In this document: positions 25,661 through 34,762 of the stretch, piece after piece
Layout: each line of letters starts with the position of its first letter
Numbering within the stretch: the first letter of the stretch is position 1
From: Bacteroides sp.
Lineage (GTDB): Bacteria; Bacteroidota; Bacteroidia; Bacteroidales; Muribaculaceae
Assembly: GCA_014802105.1 (NCBI GenBank)
Contig: JAAVCX010000007.1
Span: forward strand, 33,804 to 97,803
Reading direction: 5' to 3'
DNA: 64,000 nt
Notes under the pieces: generated by a model
Told to the model about the DNA's origin: nothing
The model's input: the letters and a program-made list of their open reading frames with translations, nothing else
Database searches by the model: none
Made by a program: the position numbers and the translations under genes

Positions 25661-28141
25661 ATGTCTCAGCTCTATGCCGAAGTGCTCCTGCCGGTACCTA
25701 TCCCCGGCACATTTACTTACAGCATCCCCACGGAAATGGTCGGTGCGCTGAGCGTCGGTCATAGGGTGATAGTGCCCTTCGGTCGCCGTAAATCCTATAC
25801 AGGCATAGTCACGGCTATCTCACCTGTCGCGCCCAAAGATTTTGAGGTCAAGAAAATAGCTACTCTCATCGATACCGAGCCGATAGTGCATTATCCTCAG
25901 GTGAAATTCTGGCACTGGATAGCCGACTATTATCTTTGTACCCCCGGCGAGGTCTACAAGGCGGCTGTGCCTGCCGGACTCAAGATCGAGAGCGAGACCT
26001 TCGTGTCGGCGGCAGTAGGATGGGAAGAGGATCCCGACGACCGTCTGTCCCCGCGCGAGCTCGCAATCCTGGAGACGCTCTATGCTTCAGGCGAGAAACG
26101 CATGTCGCTTGACACTCTTGGACGCAAAAGCGGGATGACCACGGTCGGGCCGGCCGTTAATTCGCTTCTCAGACGCGGTGCCGTAGTCATAGCTGAAAAC
26201 CTTGTCGAGAGATACCATTCGCGTAAGGAGACATACGTGCGTCTCTCTGTCGCGCGTGGTGATGACGAGGCTCTGCATAGTGCGTTTGACTCGGTCAGAA
26301 AAGGCAGTCTTCAGGAGCGTGCCTTGCTGGCTCTGATAGATCTGTCGGGTTTTATGCGTCGTGACAAGCCGGAGCTTGAAGAGGTGACCCGTGCCTCCTT
26401 GATGGACAGGGCCGGAATCACTTCGGCTATAGTGACTGCTCTTGCCAAGAAGGGCCTTGTCGAGATCTATACACGCAAGGTGAGCCGTTTTGACTTCTCA
26501 GGCCGTGTGGCAGGTCAGCTGCCGGTACTCACCCCGGCACAGTCGGCCGCTCTCGACTTGATCCATAAGTCATGGTTTGAAAAGGATATTACTTTGCTCC
26601 ATGGCGTCACTTCGAGCGGGAAGACCGAGCTCTACATTCATCTTATCGACTATGTGTTACGCGAGGGACGTCAGGTGCTTTATCTGGTGCCTGAGATTGC
26701 GCTCACTACCCAGCTCACGTCGCGCCTCCAGGCTGTCTTCGGAGACAAGGTATTGATCTATCACTCAAAATTCTCCGACAACGAGCGAGTGGAATTGTGG
26801 CAACGTATGCTCGACGATAACTCCCCGAGAGTTGTCATAGGTGCCCGCTCGTCAGTATTTCTGCCCTTTGGCTCGCTCGGCCTGGTGATAGTCGACGAGG
26901 AGCATGAGCCTGCCTATAAGCAGCAGGATCCAGCTCCGCGCTACAATGCACGCGATGCTGCGATAGTGCTCGCGAGGATGCACGGTGCCAAGACGCTGCT
27001 CGGCAGTGCCACACCCTCGATCGAGACCTACTGGAAGGCTTGCTCCGGACGGTACGGGCTGGTGGAACTCTCAGAGCGTTACGAGGGTGTGAGCCTTCCC
27101 GAAATGCAACTTGTCGACATGACCGCCGCGCGTCGTAAGGGTGAAGTCAAGGGTATTTTCTCCAAAGATCTTAAAGAGGAGGTCAGCCGGGCTGTCAGTG
27201 ACGGAGAGCAGGCTATACTCTTTCTTAACCGTCGCGGCTATGCTCCTGTAGCACGTTGCAGTATGTGTGGCTACGTGCCTAAGTGTGACCATTGTGACGT
27301 CTCCCTGACCTATCATCGGCGCATTGATAAATTGCTGTGTCACTATTGCGGCACCCCCTATGCGGTGCCTGAAGTGTGTCCCGCCTGTAAGGAGCCGGCT
27401 ATCGAGGTGCTTGGTTATGGCACGGAGCGTATCGAGGAGGAGGTTGACGAGACTTTCCCGGGAGTGACAATTGCCCGTATGGATCTCGACACCACTCGCA
27501 ATAAGGATGGCTATGAGAATATCATCAGGGACTTTTCAAAGGGTAAGGCAAGTATATTGGTCGGCACTCAGATGGTTACCAAGGGTCTCGATTTCGGTAA
27601 CGTGAGTGTGGTCGGAGTGGTAAATGCTGACGCAATCATTAATTTCCCCGATTTCCGCTCGGCCGAGCGGGCTTTCAATATGCTCGAACAAGTGGCCGGC
27701 CGAGCCGGGCGCAAGAGCGGTAACGGTAAGGTTACAGTCCAGACCTATTCGCCTGCTCATCCCATCTTTAGCTTTTTGCTTGCCCACGACTACAAGGGCT
27801 TCTATAATTTTGAGCTCGAGGAGCGGCGCAAATATATCTACCCTCCGTTTTCGCGTGTGATATATATATATGTGAAACATCGCGATCAGGTAGCTGTCGG
27901 CACTATGGCCACAGAGCTTGCCACACGTCTACGCGAATTGCTCGGCAATCGTGTCACAGGGCCCGAAGAACCCACCGTGGGTCGTATTCAGATGATGTAT
28001 ATACGGCGCATCATGCTTAAGATCGAGACCAATGCCTCGCTTGTCAAGGTTAAGGAACTGTTGCAGCGTGTGAGGATAGATATGATCAATGCGGGGCGTC
28101 TCTCGGGGGCTACTGTCTATTATGATGTCGACCCTGTGTGA
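25661..28141 (+). CDS. priA: Primosomal replication restart helicase PriA
   Basis: Superfamily 2 DNA helicase that reloads the replisome at collapsed forks. The 826-aa protein has the N-terminal DNA-binding domain (YAEVLLPVPIPGTFTY), Walker A in HGVTSSGKTELY, Walker B as DEEH, and the eight-cysteine zinc-binding insertion (CSMCGYVPKCDHC, CHYCG, CPACK), then GTQMVTKGLDF and QVAGRAGR. It is complete and full length. Its stop overlaps the convergent VanZ-like gene by 22 bases, so the two cannot be separated by a terminator. Confidence 0.97.
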   Translation: MSQLYAEVLLPVPIPGTFTYSIPTEMVGALSVGHRVIVPFGRRKSYTGIVTAISPVAPKDFEVKKIATLIDTEPIVHYPQVKFWHWIADYYLCTPGEVYKAAVPAGLKIESETFVSAAVGWEEDPDDRLSPRELAILETLYASGEKRMSLDTLGRKSGMTTVGPAVNSLLRRGAVVIAENLVERYHSRKETYVRLSVARGDDEALHSAFDSVRKGSLQERALLALIDLSGFMRRDKPELEEVTRASLMDRAGITSAIVTALAKKGLVEIYTRKVSRFDFSGRVAGQLPVLTPAQSAALDLIHKSWFEKDITLLHGVTSSGKTELYIHLIDYVLREGRQVLYLVPEIALTTQLTSRLQAVFGDKVLIYHSKFSDNERVELWQRMLDDNSPRVVIGARSSVFLPFGSLGLVIVDEEHEPAYKQQDPAPRYNARDAAIVLARMHGAKTLLGSATPSIETYWKACSGRYGLVELSERYEGVSLPEMQLVDMTAARRKGEVKGIFSKDLKEEVSRAVSDGEQAILFLNRRGYAPVARCSMCGYVPKCDHCDVSLTYHRRIDKLLCHYCGTPYAVPEVCPACKEPAIEVLGYGTERIEEEVDETFPGVTIARMDLDTTRNKDGYENIIRDFSKGKASILVGTQMVTKGLDFGNVSVVGVVNADAIINFPDFRSAERAFNMLEQVAGRAGRKSGNGKVTVQTYSPAHPIFSFLLAHDYKGFYNFELEERRKYIYPPFSRVIYIYVKHRDQVAVGTMATELATRLRELLGNRVTGPEEPTVGRIQMMYIRRIMLKIETNASLVKVKELLQRVRIDMINAGRLSGATVYYDVDPV

Positions 28142-28521
28142 CGCAACCACCCGAGTCTGTCGCACACCGGCACTGCCAGAAAAGCACCGAGAGCATTGGC
28201 TGCGGCATCGAGCGGATCGTTGCCTGTGCGCCCCAGTTCCATATAGTTCTGCAACAGCTCTATCACTCCTCCCGTGATTGCCGAGGCTAAGGCAATAATA
28301 AGTGCCGTTTTCAAGCCGACGGCCCTGTCATAACGCCACCGGTCATAGATGAACGATCCTGTCAGGGTGCCGAACATAATGAAGTGTACCACTTTATCAG
28401 CACCCGGAAATAACTCAGGTTGCTCCTCTCCTAAGGGCTGAGGTGCAAGTGTGAGGTAGAGTATGAGTGCCAATACAAGTATCCAAGGCAGGTTAGCCGG
28501 CATCCATTTCAGTTTCAACAT
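28120..28521 (-). CDS. VanZ-like membrane protein
   Basis: A 133-aa protein with four membrane segments. PGADKVVHFIMFG is the family's conserved His/Phe motif, and ELLQNYMELGRTGNDPLDAAANALG is the second (shown only in part here). VanZ itself gives low-level teicoplanin resistance; chromosomal relatives such as this are widespread with no known function, so resistance should not be assumed. The 3' end overlaps priA on the other strand. Confidence 0.8.
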   Translation of the reverse strand: MLKLKWMPANLPWILVLALILYLTLAPQPLGEEQPELFPGADKVVHFIMFGTLTGSFIYDRWRYDRAVGLKTALIIALASAITGGVIELLQNYMELGRTGNDPLDAAANALGAFLAVPVCDRLGWLRHTGSTS

Positions 28522-28599
28522 TGTCGGTCAGTGTTTATATTCGAGACTTACGAGACTTGTAAGAGTTCCACGAAAGGAAGTGAGTCGGGAGTATCGAGA

Positions 28600-28680
28600 A
28601 GGGACATGGCGTGACATGTCGGTCTATTTTGGCTATGGTGTTATCGTCATTGCCTTACTGACATCTCACGCCATGTCCCT
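28600..28680. repeat. Palindromic element B upstream of the VanZ-like gene
   Basis: AGGGACATGGCGTGA (28600-28614) is a perfect 15-base inverted repeat of TCACGCCATGTCCCT (28666-28680), with a 51-base centre. The arm sequence is shared with element C at 51312. Confidence 0.75.
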
Positions 28681-28726
28681 GCTTGAGGCATAGCGCCAGT
28701 GGTTTAGTCCTGTATATTCTTTTTAC

Positions 28727-29272
28727 TTATCTGGCGGCCCAGAGGGTTGCGTCGGCTGCAGCACGATAGGCCAGCAGGCCCTCGTCGGTCAGGTCGACTT
28801 TGGTCATTTTACCGTCGGCACCGGGGAGCATCACATGAGTATCGTCCACGTATGTCATGAACTCAATCTCTTTGCCGTCGGGCATCACCATTGACCAGGT
28901 CTGATCCTCGGAGTCAAAGTTAAGACGTACTACCGAGTTGTCGTTTTCAGAGGTAATAGTGTAGCCTTTACCGTCACACTCCACAAGGTAGCGTCCGTCC
29001 TGGCCGTCGATAATTTTCTTGCCCGAAGCCATGGGGTTGTCTCCGCTCCAGAACTCGATGGAGTTGATCACCAGTATATCGGCGAGGGCCGAGACTTCAT
29101 AGACAGGAAGTATCCAGAACGCTATGAATACCAACTCGTTGACCACCTTGTTGCCGACAGTGCGGTTCCAGGCAAGGAGTTTGTTTGTGAGGGCGAAACT
29201 TCCGATACAGGAGGTGAACATCGGGATCGACATGGCTGCGATGAGCACCACGGGGATAAGTCTTTTTTTCAT
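28727..29272 (-). CDS. DUF3332 family exported protein
   Basis: A 181-aa protein with a lipoprotein-like signal (MKKRLIPVVLIAAMSIPMFT, then SCIGSF with Cys22). The next part, ALTNKLLAWNRTVGNKVVNE and the following hydrophobic stretch, is the conserved region of DUF3332, which is annotated as a putative membrane-anchored protein. The C-terminal half is beta-rich. Function is unknown. It appears to be a single-gene unit. Confidence 0.75.
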   Translation of the reverse strand: MKKRLIPVVLIAAMSIPMFTSCIGSFALTNKLLAWNRTVGNKVVNELVFIAFWILPVYEVSALADILVINSIEFWSGDNPMASGKKIIDGQDGRYLVECDGKGYTITSENDNSVVRLNFDSEDQTWSMVMPDGKEIEFMTYVDDTHVMLPGADGKMTKVDLTDEGLLAYRAAADATLWAAR

Positions 29273-29369
29273 TATGCGAGGGGAATAGTTGAAGTTGAAC
29301 TGATAGGGGTGTGTTGGCTCAAGTTGTAACGCTTACAGCCATTAGGGATTTTTAGCGGTAAAGCGAGGC

Positions 29370-30761
29370 TCAGGCTTTGACCTTTGACTTGGCATAGTAG
29401 TCGTAGACGCGGTTGACATAGTCGTAGGTCTCGCGTCCGCGAGAATAGCCAAACTTCACCACTGGGTCACGGAAATATTTCGGATTGCTTTTCCAGAGTA
29501 TTGCCTTGGCTACGTTGTCGTCCCATTTCTGAGGATCAAGGCCATACTTACGGGCCAGAGCTATGGCGTCGAGCACATGGGCAAGCCCTGAGTTATAGGA
29601 GGCAATGACAAACTTCTTACGTTCGTCGTCATCAGGCACGTAGGGTAGCAGAGACCGGTCGAGATCGCGCAGAAGTCTGAGCGAAGTGTCGATGGCTGTC
29701 TCTTTGTTCATCACTGTCTTGGCTGTCTGTCCATAACCACGGGCGGTGCGGGGCATGATCTGCATGAGTCCTCTCGCTCCGGCCCACGACACTGCCGTAG
29801 AGTCAAATTTGCTCTCGACATAGGCTTGAGAAGCAAGAAGCTTCCAATCCCAGTCATACTCTTGGGCAGCCGAGCGGAACAATTCGTCAAATGGCGACAC
29901 ACGGCCTGCCGTGGAGACATAGCCGCTTCCGGGCTCATTCTTGCTGAGCTCAAAGTAGCGTTTGAGCAGTCGGGCTTGCTGGCCGCGGGTGATGTCGGTA
30001 TTGATCCAGGCGTTAATGCTGTCGGCGAGCCAGGCTCTGTCGGGAGCGACTCCCCAGGCTGAGCGTTGCTCGAGACTCAATTGGAGCCCGACATCAAGAT
30101 CGCTGTAATAGGTCTTGTTAATGTTGGCGATATCGCTGTCGACAACCGTGAGGGGTATCTTGCCCTCGCTCACCATCGTGATGAGGTCTTCGGTGATCAT
30201 GGTGTCACGGCTCACGGGGTGGATGCGTATCCCGCCGCCGAGTTCGTGGTTGAGGTTGTTCATGCGTGCCTCGTATTTCGACTCAGCTTCCACATACACG
30301 TCCCTGCCCACAAGATCGGTCACATCGGTGATGAGCGTGGTCTCTCCGTTGCGCGGCTGGACAAGTACTTGGGTAGTGATATTCTCAGGGCCACAAGGGA
30401 TTACCTTCTCGCGATATTCGGCGGTCACAGGCACTTCGTAGGCTATCAGGTCGACTTTACCCGAGTCGAGCATCTCTACAGCCCGCTGAAGCGACGGAGC
30501 CACGTCGACCTTTAAGATCAGGTCTTTATCGACGGCAAGTGCCGTCACCAGCTCATAGTCGTAGCCCATCTCCTGACCGCGATAGATGAAGTAGGAGGCC
30601 GGGCTGTAAAGCGTGACTACCCGCAGTGTGTCAGGCATAGCGTGACTCCCGGTCTCTGAGACAGTCTCGCGGTTGCCGGAGCGTCCACATGAGATGGTGG
30701 CTATCGCCGGCAACAAGACCGATAGGGTCAGCAGACCGGTGAGTCGTCTCAGCATAGCCAT
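29370..30761 (-). CDS. mltF: Membrane-bound lytic murein transglycosylase F-like protein
   Basis: A periplasmic lipoprotein of about 463 aa. The signal ends in ATISCGRSG, with a lipobox-like Cys. Residues about 45-270 form a type-2 solute-binding fold (LRVVTLYSPASYF, YDYELVTALA, VDLIAYEVP), and residues about 285-455 form an SLT lysozyme-like domain with SQAYVESKFDSTAVS (catalytic Glu in VESKF), GARGLMQIMP and ASYNSG. This order is that of MltF, which cleaves peptidoglycan. ATG 30761 begins 5 bases after the purM stop, so the two genes form one unit. Confidence 0.9.
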   Translation of the reverse strand: MAMLRRLTGLLTLSVLLPAIATISCGRSGNRETVSETGSHAMPDTLRVVTLYSPASYFIYRGQEMGYDYELVTALAVDKDLILKVDVAPSLQRAVEMLDSGKVDLIAYEVPVTAEYREKVIPCGPENITTQVLVQPRNGETTLITDVTDLVGRDVYVEAESKYEARMNNLNHELGGGIRIHPVSRDTMITEDLITMVSEGKIPLTVVDSDIANINKTYYSDLDVGLQLSLEQRSAWGVAPDRAWLADSINAWINTDITRGQQARLLKRYFELSKNEPGSGYVSTAGRVSPFDELFRSAAQEYDWDWKLLASQAYVESKFDSTAVSWAGARGLMQIMPRTARGYGQTAKTVMNKETAIDTSLRLLRDLDRSLLPYVPDDDERKKFVIASYNSGLAHVLDAIALARKYGLDPQKWDDNVAKAILWKSNPKYFRDPVVKFGYSRGRETYDYVNRVYDYYAKSKVKA

Positions 30762-30766
30762 GACGA

Positions 30767-31933
30767 TCAATATTCAAATACCCCCTCGGAGGTAGTGATG
30801 GTAAGTTTATTGGCGGGAGCGTCCTCTACGCGGCCTACTATGCGCGAGTCGATGCCAAACGATGAGGCTATATCCATTACCTCCTGAGCGTGGTCGGGCG
30901 ACACGTAGATCTCCATGCGGTGACCCATGTTGAACACCTTATACATCTCGGCCCAGGGAGTACCGCTCTCGCGACGTATCAGGTCAAACAGCGGGGGAAC
31001 GGGGAAGAGATTGTCTTTGATCACGTGCTTACCCTCGACAAAGTGCATCACTTTGGTCTGGGCGCCGCCGGTGCAATGGATCATACCGTCGATGGCAGGA
31101 CGCATCTCGGAGAGAAGTTTCTTGATGACGGGCGCATAGGTGCGGGTGGGTGAGAGCACGAGCTGTCCGGCTGTCAGGGGTGAACCCTCTACGGGACTGT
31201 CGAGACGGCAGGAGCCTGAGTAGACCAGGTCTTCAGGCACGGCCGCGTCGAAGGTCTCGGGATATTTCTCGGCGAGATATTTGGCAAACACATCATGACG
31301 GGCCGAGGTGAGACCGTTGCTGCCCATGCCGCCGTTATAACGGTCTTCGTAGGTAGCCTGGCCGAAAGAGGCGAGTCCGACGATCACATCGCCGGCTTTG
31401 ATATTGGCATTGTTGATCACGTCGGCTCTGCGCATGCGGCAGGTCACTGTCGAGTCGACTATGATTGTGCGCACCAGGTCGCCTACATCGGCAGTCTCGC
31501 CACCGGTTGAGTAGATGCCTACACCCATGTCGCGAAGGCGCTGGAGCAGTTCCTCGGTGCCGTTGATGATGGCCGAGATCACTTCGCCGGGGATGAGGTT
31601 CTTGTTACGTCCGATTGTCGACGACACCAGGATATTGTCGGTGGCACCTATGCAGAGGAGGTCGTCGGTGTTCATCACCAGAGCATCCTGAGCGATGCCT
31701 CGCCACACGCTCAGATCGCCTGTCTCGCGCCAATAGGCGTAGGCGAGCGATGATTTGGTACCTGCGCCGTCGGCGTGCATGATGTTACACCACTCGGGGT
31801 CTCCGCCCAGAATATCGGGGATGATTTTGCAGAATGCCTTGGGAAAAATGCCTTTATCGACATTTTTTATAGCGGCGTGGACATCTTCTTTGGAAGCCGA
31901 GACACCACGCAGATTGTAACGCTGATCGCTCAT
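30767..31933 (-). CDS. purM: Phosphoribosylformylglycinamidine cyclo-ligase (AIR synthase)
   Basis: Closes the imidazole ring in purine synthesis. The 388-aa protein has the PurM pattern: HADGAGTKSSLAY, QDALVMNTDDLLCIGA, GETADVGDLV and HCTGGAQTK. It is somewhat longer than E. coli PurM, as in the 'AIR synthase related' Bacteroidales version. A - strand TAACTTTG lies upstream at 31999-31992. It is followed directly by the mltF-like gene. Confidence 0.93.
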   Translation of the reverse strand: MSDQRYNLRGVSASKEDVHAAIKNVDKGIFPKAFCKIIPDILGGDPEWCNIMHADGAGTKSSLAYAYWRETGDLSVWRGIAQDALVMNTDDLLCIGATDNILVSSTIGRNKNLIPGEVISAIINGTEELLQRLRDMGVGIYSTGGETADVGDLVRTIIVDSTVTCRMRRADVINNANIKAGDVIVGLASFGQATYEDRYNGGMGSNGLTSARHDVFAKYLAEKYPETFDAAVPEDLVYSGSCRLDSPVEGSPLTAGQLVLSPTRTYAPVIKKLLSEMRPAIDGMIHCTGGAQTKVMHFVEGKHVIKDNLFPVPPLFDLIRRESGTPWAEMYKVFNMGHRMEIYVSPDHAQEVMDIASSFGIDSRIVGRVEDAPANKLTITTSEGVFEY

Positions 31934-31991
31934 ATTTAGTGATTTAAAAGAGGTCGCTCTCAGAGAGGCCCACTGTGTTGAAACTTTACCG

Positions 31992-31999
31992 CAAAGTTA
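31992..31999 (-). promoter_or_regulatory. purM: Probable -7 element TAACTTTG of the purM-mltF unit
   Basis: TAACTTTG on the - strand, about 60 bases before the purM ATG; CTTG, a three-of-four match to TTTG, lies 20 bases further upstream. Confidence 0.55.
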
Positions 32000-32120
32000 T
32001 AAAAAAATGCCTGATAAGACAAGTCTCCGCGCTAAATCATCGGTCATCTCAGCTGAGGCTTTCCGTGACTCATTCCGTGACTTCAGGGGAGATGGACTCT
32101 ATGGCCGGCTGATTGTCTTG

Positions 32121-33269
32121 TCATTTGCCGGTGGTTATGGAGAGAAGGGGGATGTCGGTGTGAAAGAGCAGACGGTGGGCGAGGGTAGGGTTGAACAGAC
32201 GCGAAAAGATGTTGCGGCGGCGGTTGCTCACGAGTATCATGTCGGGAGTCTGGGCACCGGCCGAGGAGAGCCGGTCTATATCAGCGAGCGGATCGCTCTC
32301 AGAGAGGGTGTTGAGTCTGAACGAATATGCCGGATAGGTTCCGCGGCAGTATCTGAGGAGACCCTGCATCTCCCGGTCATGACGGCGCGCTATCTTTGTA
32401 GATGAGAGGGCTATCGTGATATGTAGGGCAGTGTCGGGGAAGAGATGGTAGAGCGTGTCGAGCGTGATGATGTCGTCCTGGGTGGCGGTAGCGAAGAAGA
32501 GTACATTTGATGGCAGATCGCGACTCATTCTTTTGGCTCCGGCCGGAATTGAGAGCACCGAGGTGGCGGAGTTGTCTAGCACTTCGGCCGTGATGCTTCC
32601 CATGATGTCGCGCGAGGCTGACTGATGGCCTTTGCTACCCATGACCGTGAGTATATTGTTGTGAGTGGCGCTGAATTTGTCGATAGCATCCTCAGGCAGA
32701 CCTTCGGTGATCTCAGAGGTAAATCTCACTCCGGGCACCACTCCGCTCCTGATCTTCTCTCTGAGTTTTTCCTCAAACTCCCTCATGCCTTTGAGGGCTA
32801 TTTCCGAGAGGTCGTGACGTTCCTTTGATTCGGCTATCAGTTCGTCAGGAGTGTCAAACGTGGCCGATGGGCTCAGGGGCATCACGGAGACCGACGGATA
32901 GGTCGGATCAATGAAAGCGTGAAGCAGATGCACCCCGACCTTGAGCGCGGCCGCCATCCTGAAGGCTGTCATTGCAGCGTTTAGAGATTTTTCGCTGAAG
33001 TCGGTCGGCACGAGTATTGTTCCTCCGTGTCGTCCGGGCGAGTGGGGCGAGAGGTGGGGATTGAGTATCTCGATATTCTCGATGATACGCAGAGCTTGTG
33101 GCAGATCGCTCTCTTTGATCCTGACTCTCACCCCGGCCGAAATGGATGGATTGGTGAGATTGACGTTGCCGAGAGTGACACCTATGCCGTCGGCTTCGAG
33201 GATCTCCTTGAGTTGGTGGGCACGTTCAAAGGTGTGGATAGCTACTGTGATGAGTCGGTCGGTAAGCAT
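32121..33269 (-). CDS. DUF2007-like domain fused to tandem universal stress protein domains
   Basis: A cytoplasmic protein of about 382 aa. Residues 1-70 (LITVAIHTFERAHQLKEIL, DGIGVTL..., VRVRIKESDLPQALRIIE) resemble the DUF2007 'putative signal transducing' fold. Two UspA-like domains follow: the first begins GGTILVPTDFSEKSLNAA and ends with MGSKGHQS and SVLSIPAG, giving a plausible ATP-binding G-x2-G-x9-G region; the second (SNVLFFATATQDD...) is more diverged and ends PLLSITTGK. ATG 33269 was chosen over the longer frame. The role in stress signalling is inferred from the family. Confidence 0.75.
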   Translation of the reverse strand: MLTDRLITVAIHTFERAHQLKEILEADGIGVTLGNVNLTNPSISAGVRVRIKESDLPQALRIIENIEILNPHLSPHSPGRHGGTILVPTDFSEKSLNAAMTAFRMAAALKVGVHLLHAFIDPTYPSVSVMPLSPSATFDTPDELIAESKERHDLSEIALKGMREFEEKLREKIRSGVVPGVRFTSEITEGLPEDAIDKFSATHNNILTVMGSKGHQSASRDIMGSITAEVLDNSATSVLSIPAGAKRMSRDLPSNVLFFATATQDDIITLDTLYHLFPDTALHITIALSSTKIARRHDREMQGLLRYCRGTYPAYSFRLNTLSESDPLADIDRLSSAGAQTPDMILVSNRRRNIFSRLFNPTLAHRLLFHTDIPLLSITTGK

Positions 33270-33410
33270 TATGGCAGGGCTATATAACGGCAAAACTGTA
33301 GTGTGGGCTCCCGGGGAGCACACACTTACAGTTCTGTCATTTTGTCGGTAAGAGGTTGTTTAAACAAGTGAGAGACGTATCTCCCGGTCTGTTGCACACA
33401 GTCGTGAAGT

Positions 33411-33671
33411 TCACGCCTCTTTGTTGAGGCTCTGGAGTATCTCGAGAGCCATGTCATAGATTGTAGTGTCGTCGAGCACCACGATTCCTCCGTCGGGGCC
33501 CGGCTCGATGTGTACACCGAGGTTCTTGCCAAACTCGTAGTTGGTACCTCCGAAATAGTTGCGGACTGTCTGAGGGGTGACGTTGAGACGGTCGGCTATC
33601 ATTGTGATCGAGCCATCGGGCAGACTGTCTTTGATGCGTCGCAGGTCGTTGAAGGTGATTGTCTTTGTCAT
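33411..33671 (-). CDS. Small helix-turn-helix DNA-binding protein
   Basis: An 86-aa protein. SITMIADRLNVTPQTVRNYF is a clear helix-turn-helix, followed by a short beta-rich part (GVHIEPGPDGGIVVLDD) and a C-terminal helix. The small size suggests it works as a dimer. Close relatives appear conserved in Bacteroidales without a named function. It stands between the Bat terminator and the universal stress gene. Confidence 0.65.
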   Translation of the reverse strand: MTKTITFNDLRRIKDSLPDGSITMIADRLNVTPQTVRNYFGGTNYEFGKNLGVHIEPGPDGGIVVLDDTTIYDMALEILQSLNKEA

Positions 33672-33764
33672 AGCTTATCGAGTTTAGTTAGTGTATGCGA
33701 TGTTGATAGTAGTCGCGTTTTTTATACGTCACTAAGTTACCATTAACTATTGACAATAACAAAT

Positions 33765-33819
33765 TATAAGCCCCATAAATGAGTATGTTTTACAACATAT
33801 CCCGATTATGGGGCTTATA
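33765..33819. terminator. Terminator hairpin at the end of the Bat operon
   Basis: A perfect 14-base stem TATAAGCCCCATAA (33765-33778) / TTATGGGGCTTATA (33806-33819), with a second small stem (ATGTT/AACAT) in the loop. It lies just after the batE stop. Confidence 0.75.
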
Positions 33820-33842
33820 GTCAATATGTTCTAATGACGGGG

Positions 33843-34727
33843 TCAGATTTTCCTAACGGCACGGGCGTTGATCCAGGCGCGGTGGGCGTTGTCGACCTCT
33901 ACGTCATACCAGACACTGTTGATCGAGTCGGTGGTAGAGCGCACTGAGTCGAGTATGCTGACTTTGGTGCCTTCGTGGAGCAGCATAGCTTCCTGGTTGC
34001 GATCCTGTGGCACTCGAGGCACAGTGCTGAGAATGGTGGACGGCACTGTGACCACCGCGATATTGTCGGCCGAGGCTATAGAGGCCGAGCGGAAGGCCAG
34101 AAAGAGACATGCGGCACTGAGAGCCAGAGCGGCCAATCCTCCGAAAAAGCCGGTCTTTCTCACAGGCACTGACGAGGAGAGCATGTAGGCGAGCACTCCG
34201 CCGAGGGTGAGAAGAATGCAGATCATTCCGGCCCATGCCCATGTGTTGGATGGAGCCGAAGTGGCTGCGGCGTCGAGAGCGTTGCCGAGGAAAGTGCCTC
34301 TCTCGCCGGGGCGATCGGTGATGCGTGCGTTGACAAAGGCAAGATTTTCACGGGTGTCGTGGTCAGAAGGGTCGAGACGCAGGGCGCGTTCATAAGCTAT
34401 GATAGCGTTACCCGACTCACCCATGCGGTAGTAGGTGTTGCCGAGATTATAGTAGAGAGTGGCCGAAGAGCCGTAGTTGTCGATCGCGAGATTGTAAAGG
34501 TCGGCGGCTTCACTGAAGTTGTCGGCGTTGTAGGCCGAGTCGGCTCGTGCGATCAGAGTGGTCGCGTCGGGCAGAGCGGGGGCCGTCATGTCTTCGTCTG
34601 TAGCGACCGTGGTCTCGGTTGCAGGTGTCGATTCGTTGACCGGTTGGTTATGGTCGGCATCGGTTCGGGCCGAGAGGTTATATGAAGTGCCGAGCATTAG
34701 AGCTGCGACAAGAAGTATCTGTTTCAT
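33843..34727 (-). CDS. batE: BatE-like TPR and SH3 protein
   Basis: A 294-aa exported or membrane-anchored protein that closes the Bat operon. Signal peptide to about residue 21, an acidic linker, tetratricopeptide repeats at about 55-125 (ADSAYNADNFSEAADLYNLA, YYNLGNTYYRMGESGNAI), two membrane segments (ICILLTLGGVLAYML and a second), and a C-terminal SH3-like part ending VEVDNAHRAWINARAVRKI. It is thought to act with the other Bat proteins in envelope stress or oxygen tolerance. Confidence 0.85.
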   Translation of the reverse strand: MKQILLVAALMLGTSYNLSARTDADHNQPVNESTPATETTVATDEDMTAPALPDATTLIARADSAYNADNFSEAADLYNLAIDNYGSSATLYYNLGNTYYRMGESGNAIIAYERALRLDPSDHDTRENLAFVNARITDRPGERGTFLGNALDAAATSAPSNTWAWAGMICILLTLGGVLAYMLSSSVPVRKTGFFGGLAALALSAACLFLAFRSASIASADNIAVVTVPSTILSTVPRVPQDRNQEAMLLHEGTKVSILDSVRSTTDSINSVWYDVEVDNAHRAWINARAVRKI

Positions 34728-34762
34728 TGTAGGATGAATGATGGGGTGTTACTGTCGGTTAC

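Noticed and set aside
28120..28521. VanZ-like protein as a glycopeptide resistance gene
   Set aside because: It lies alone beside priA, without other van genes; chromosomal VanZ relatives are common and not evidence of resistance.
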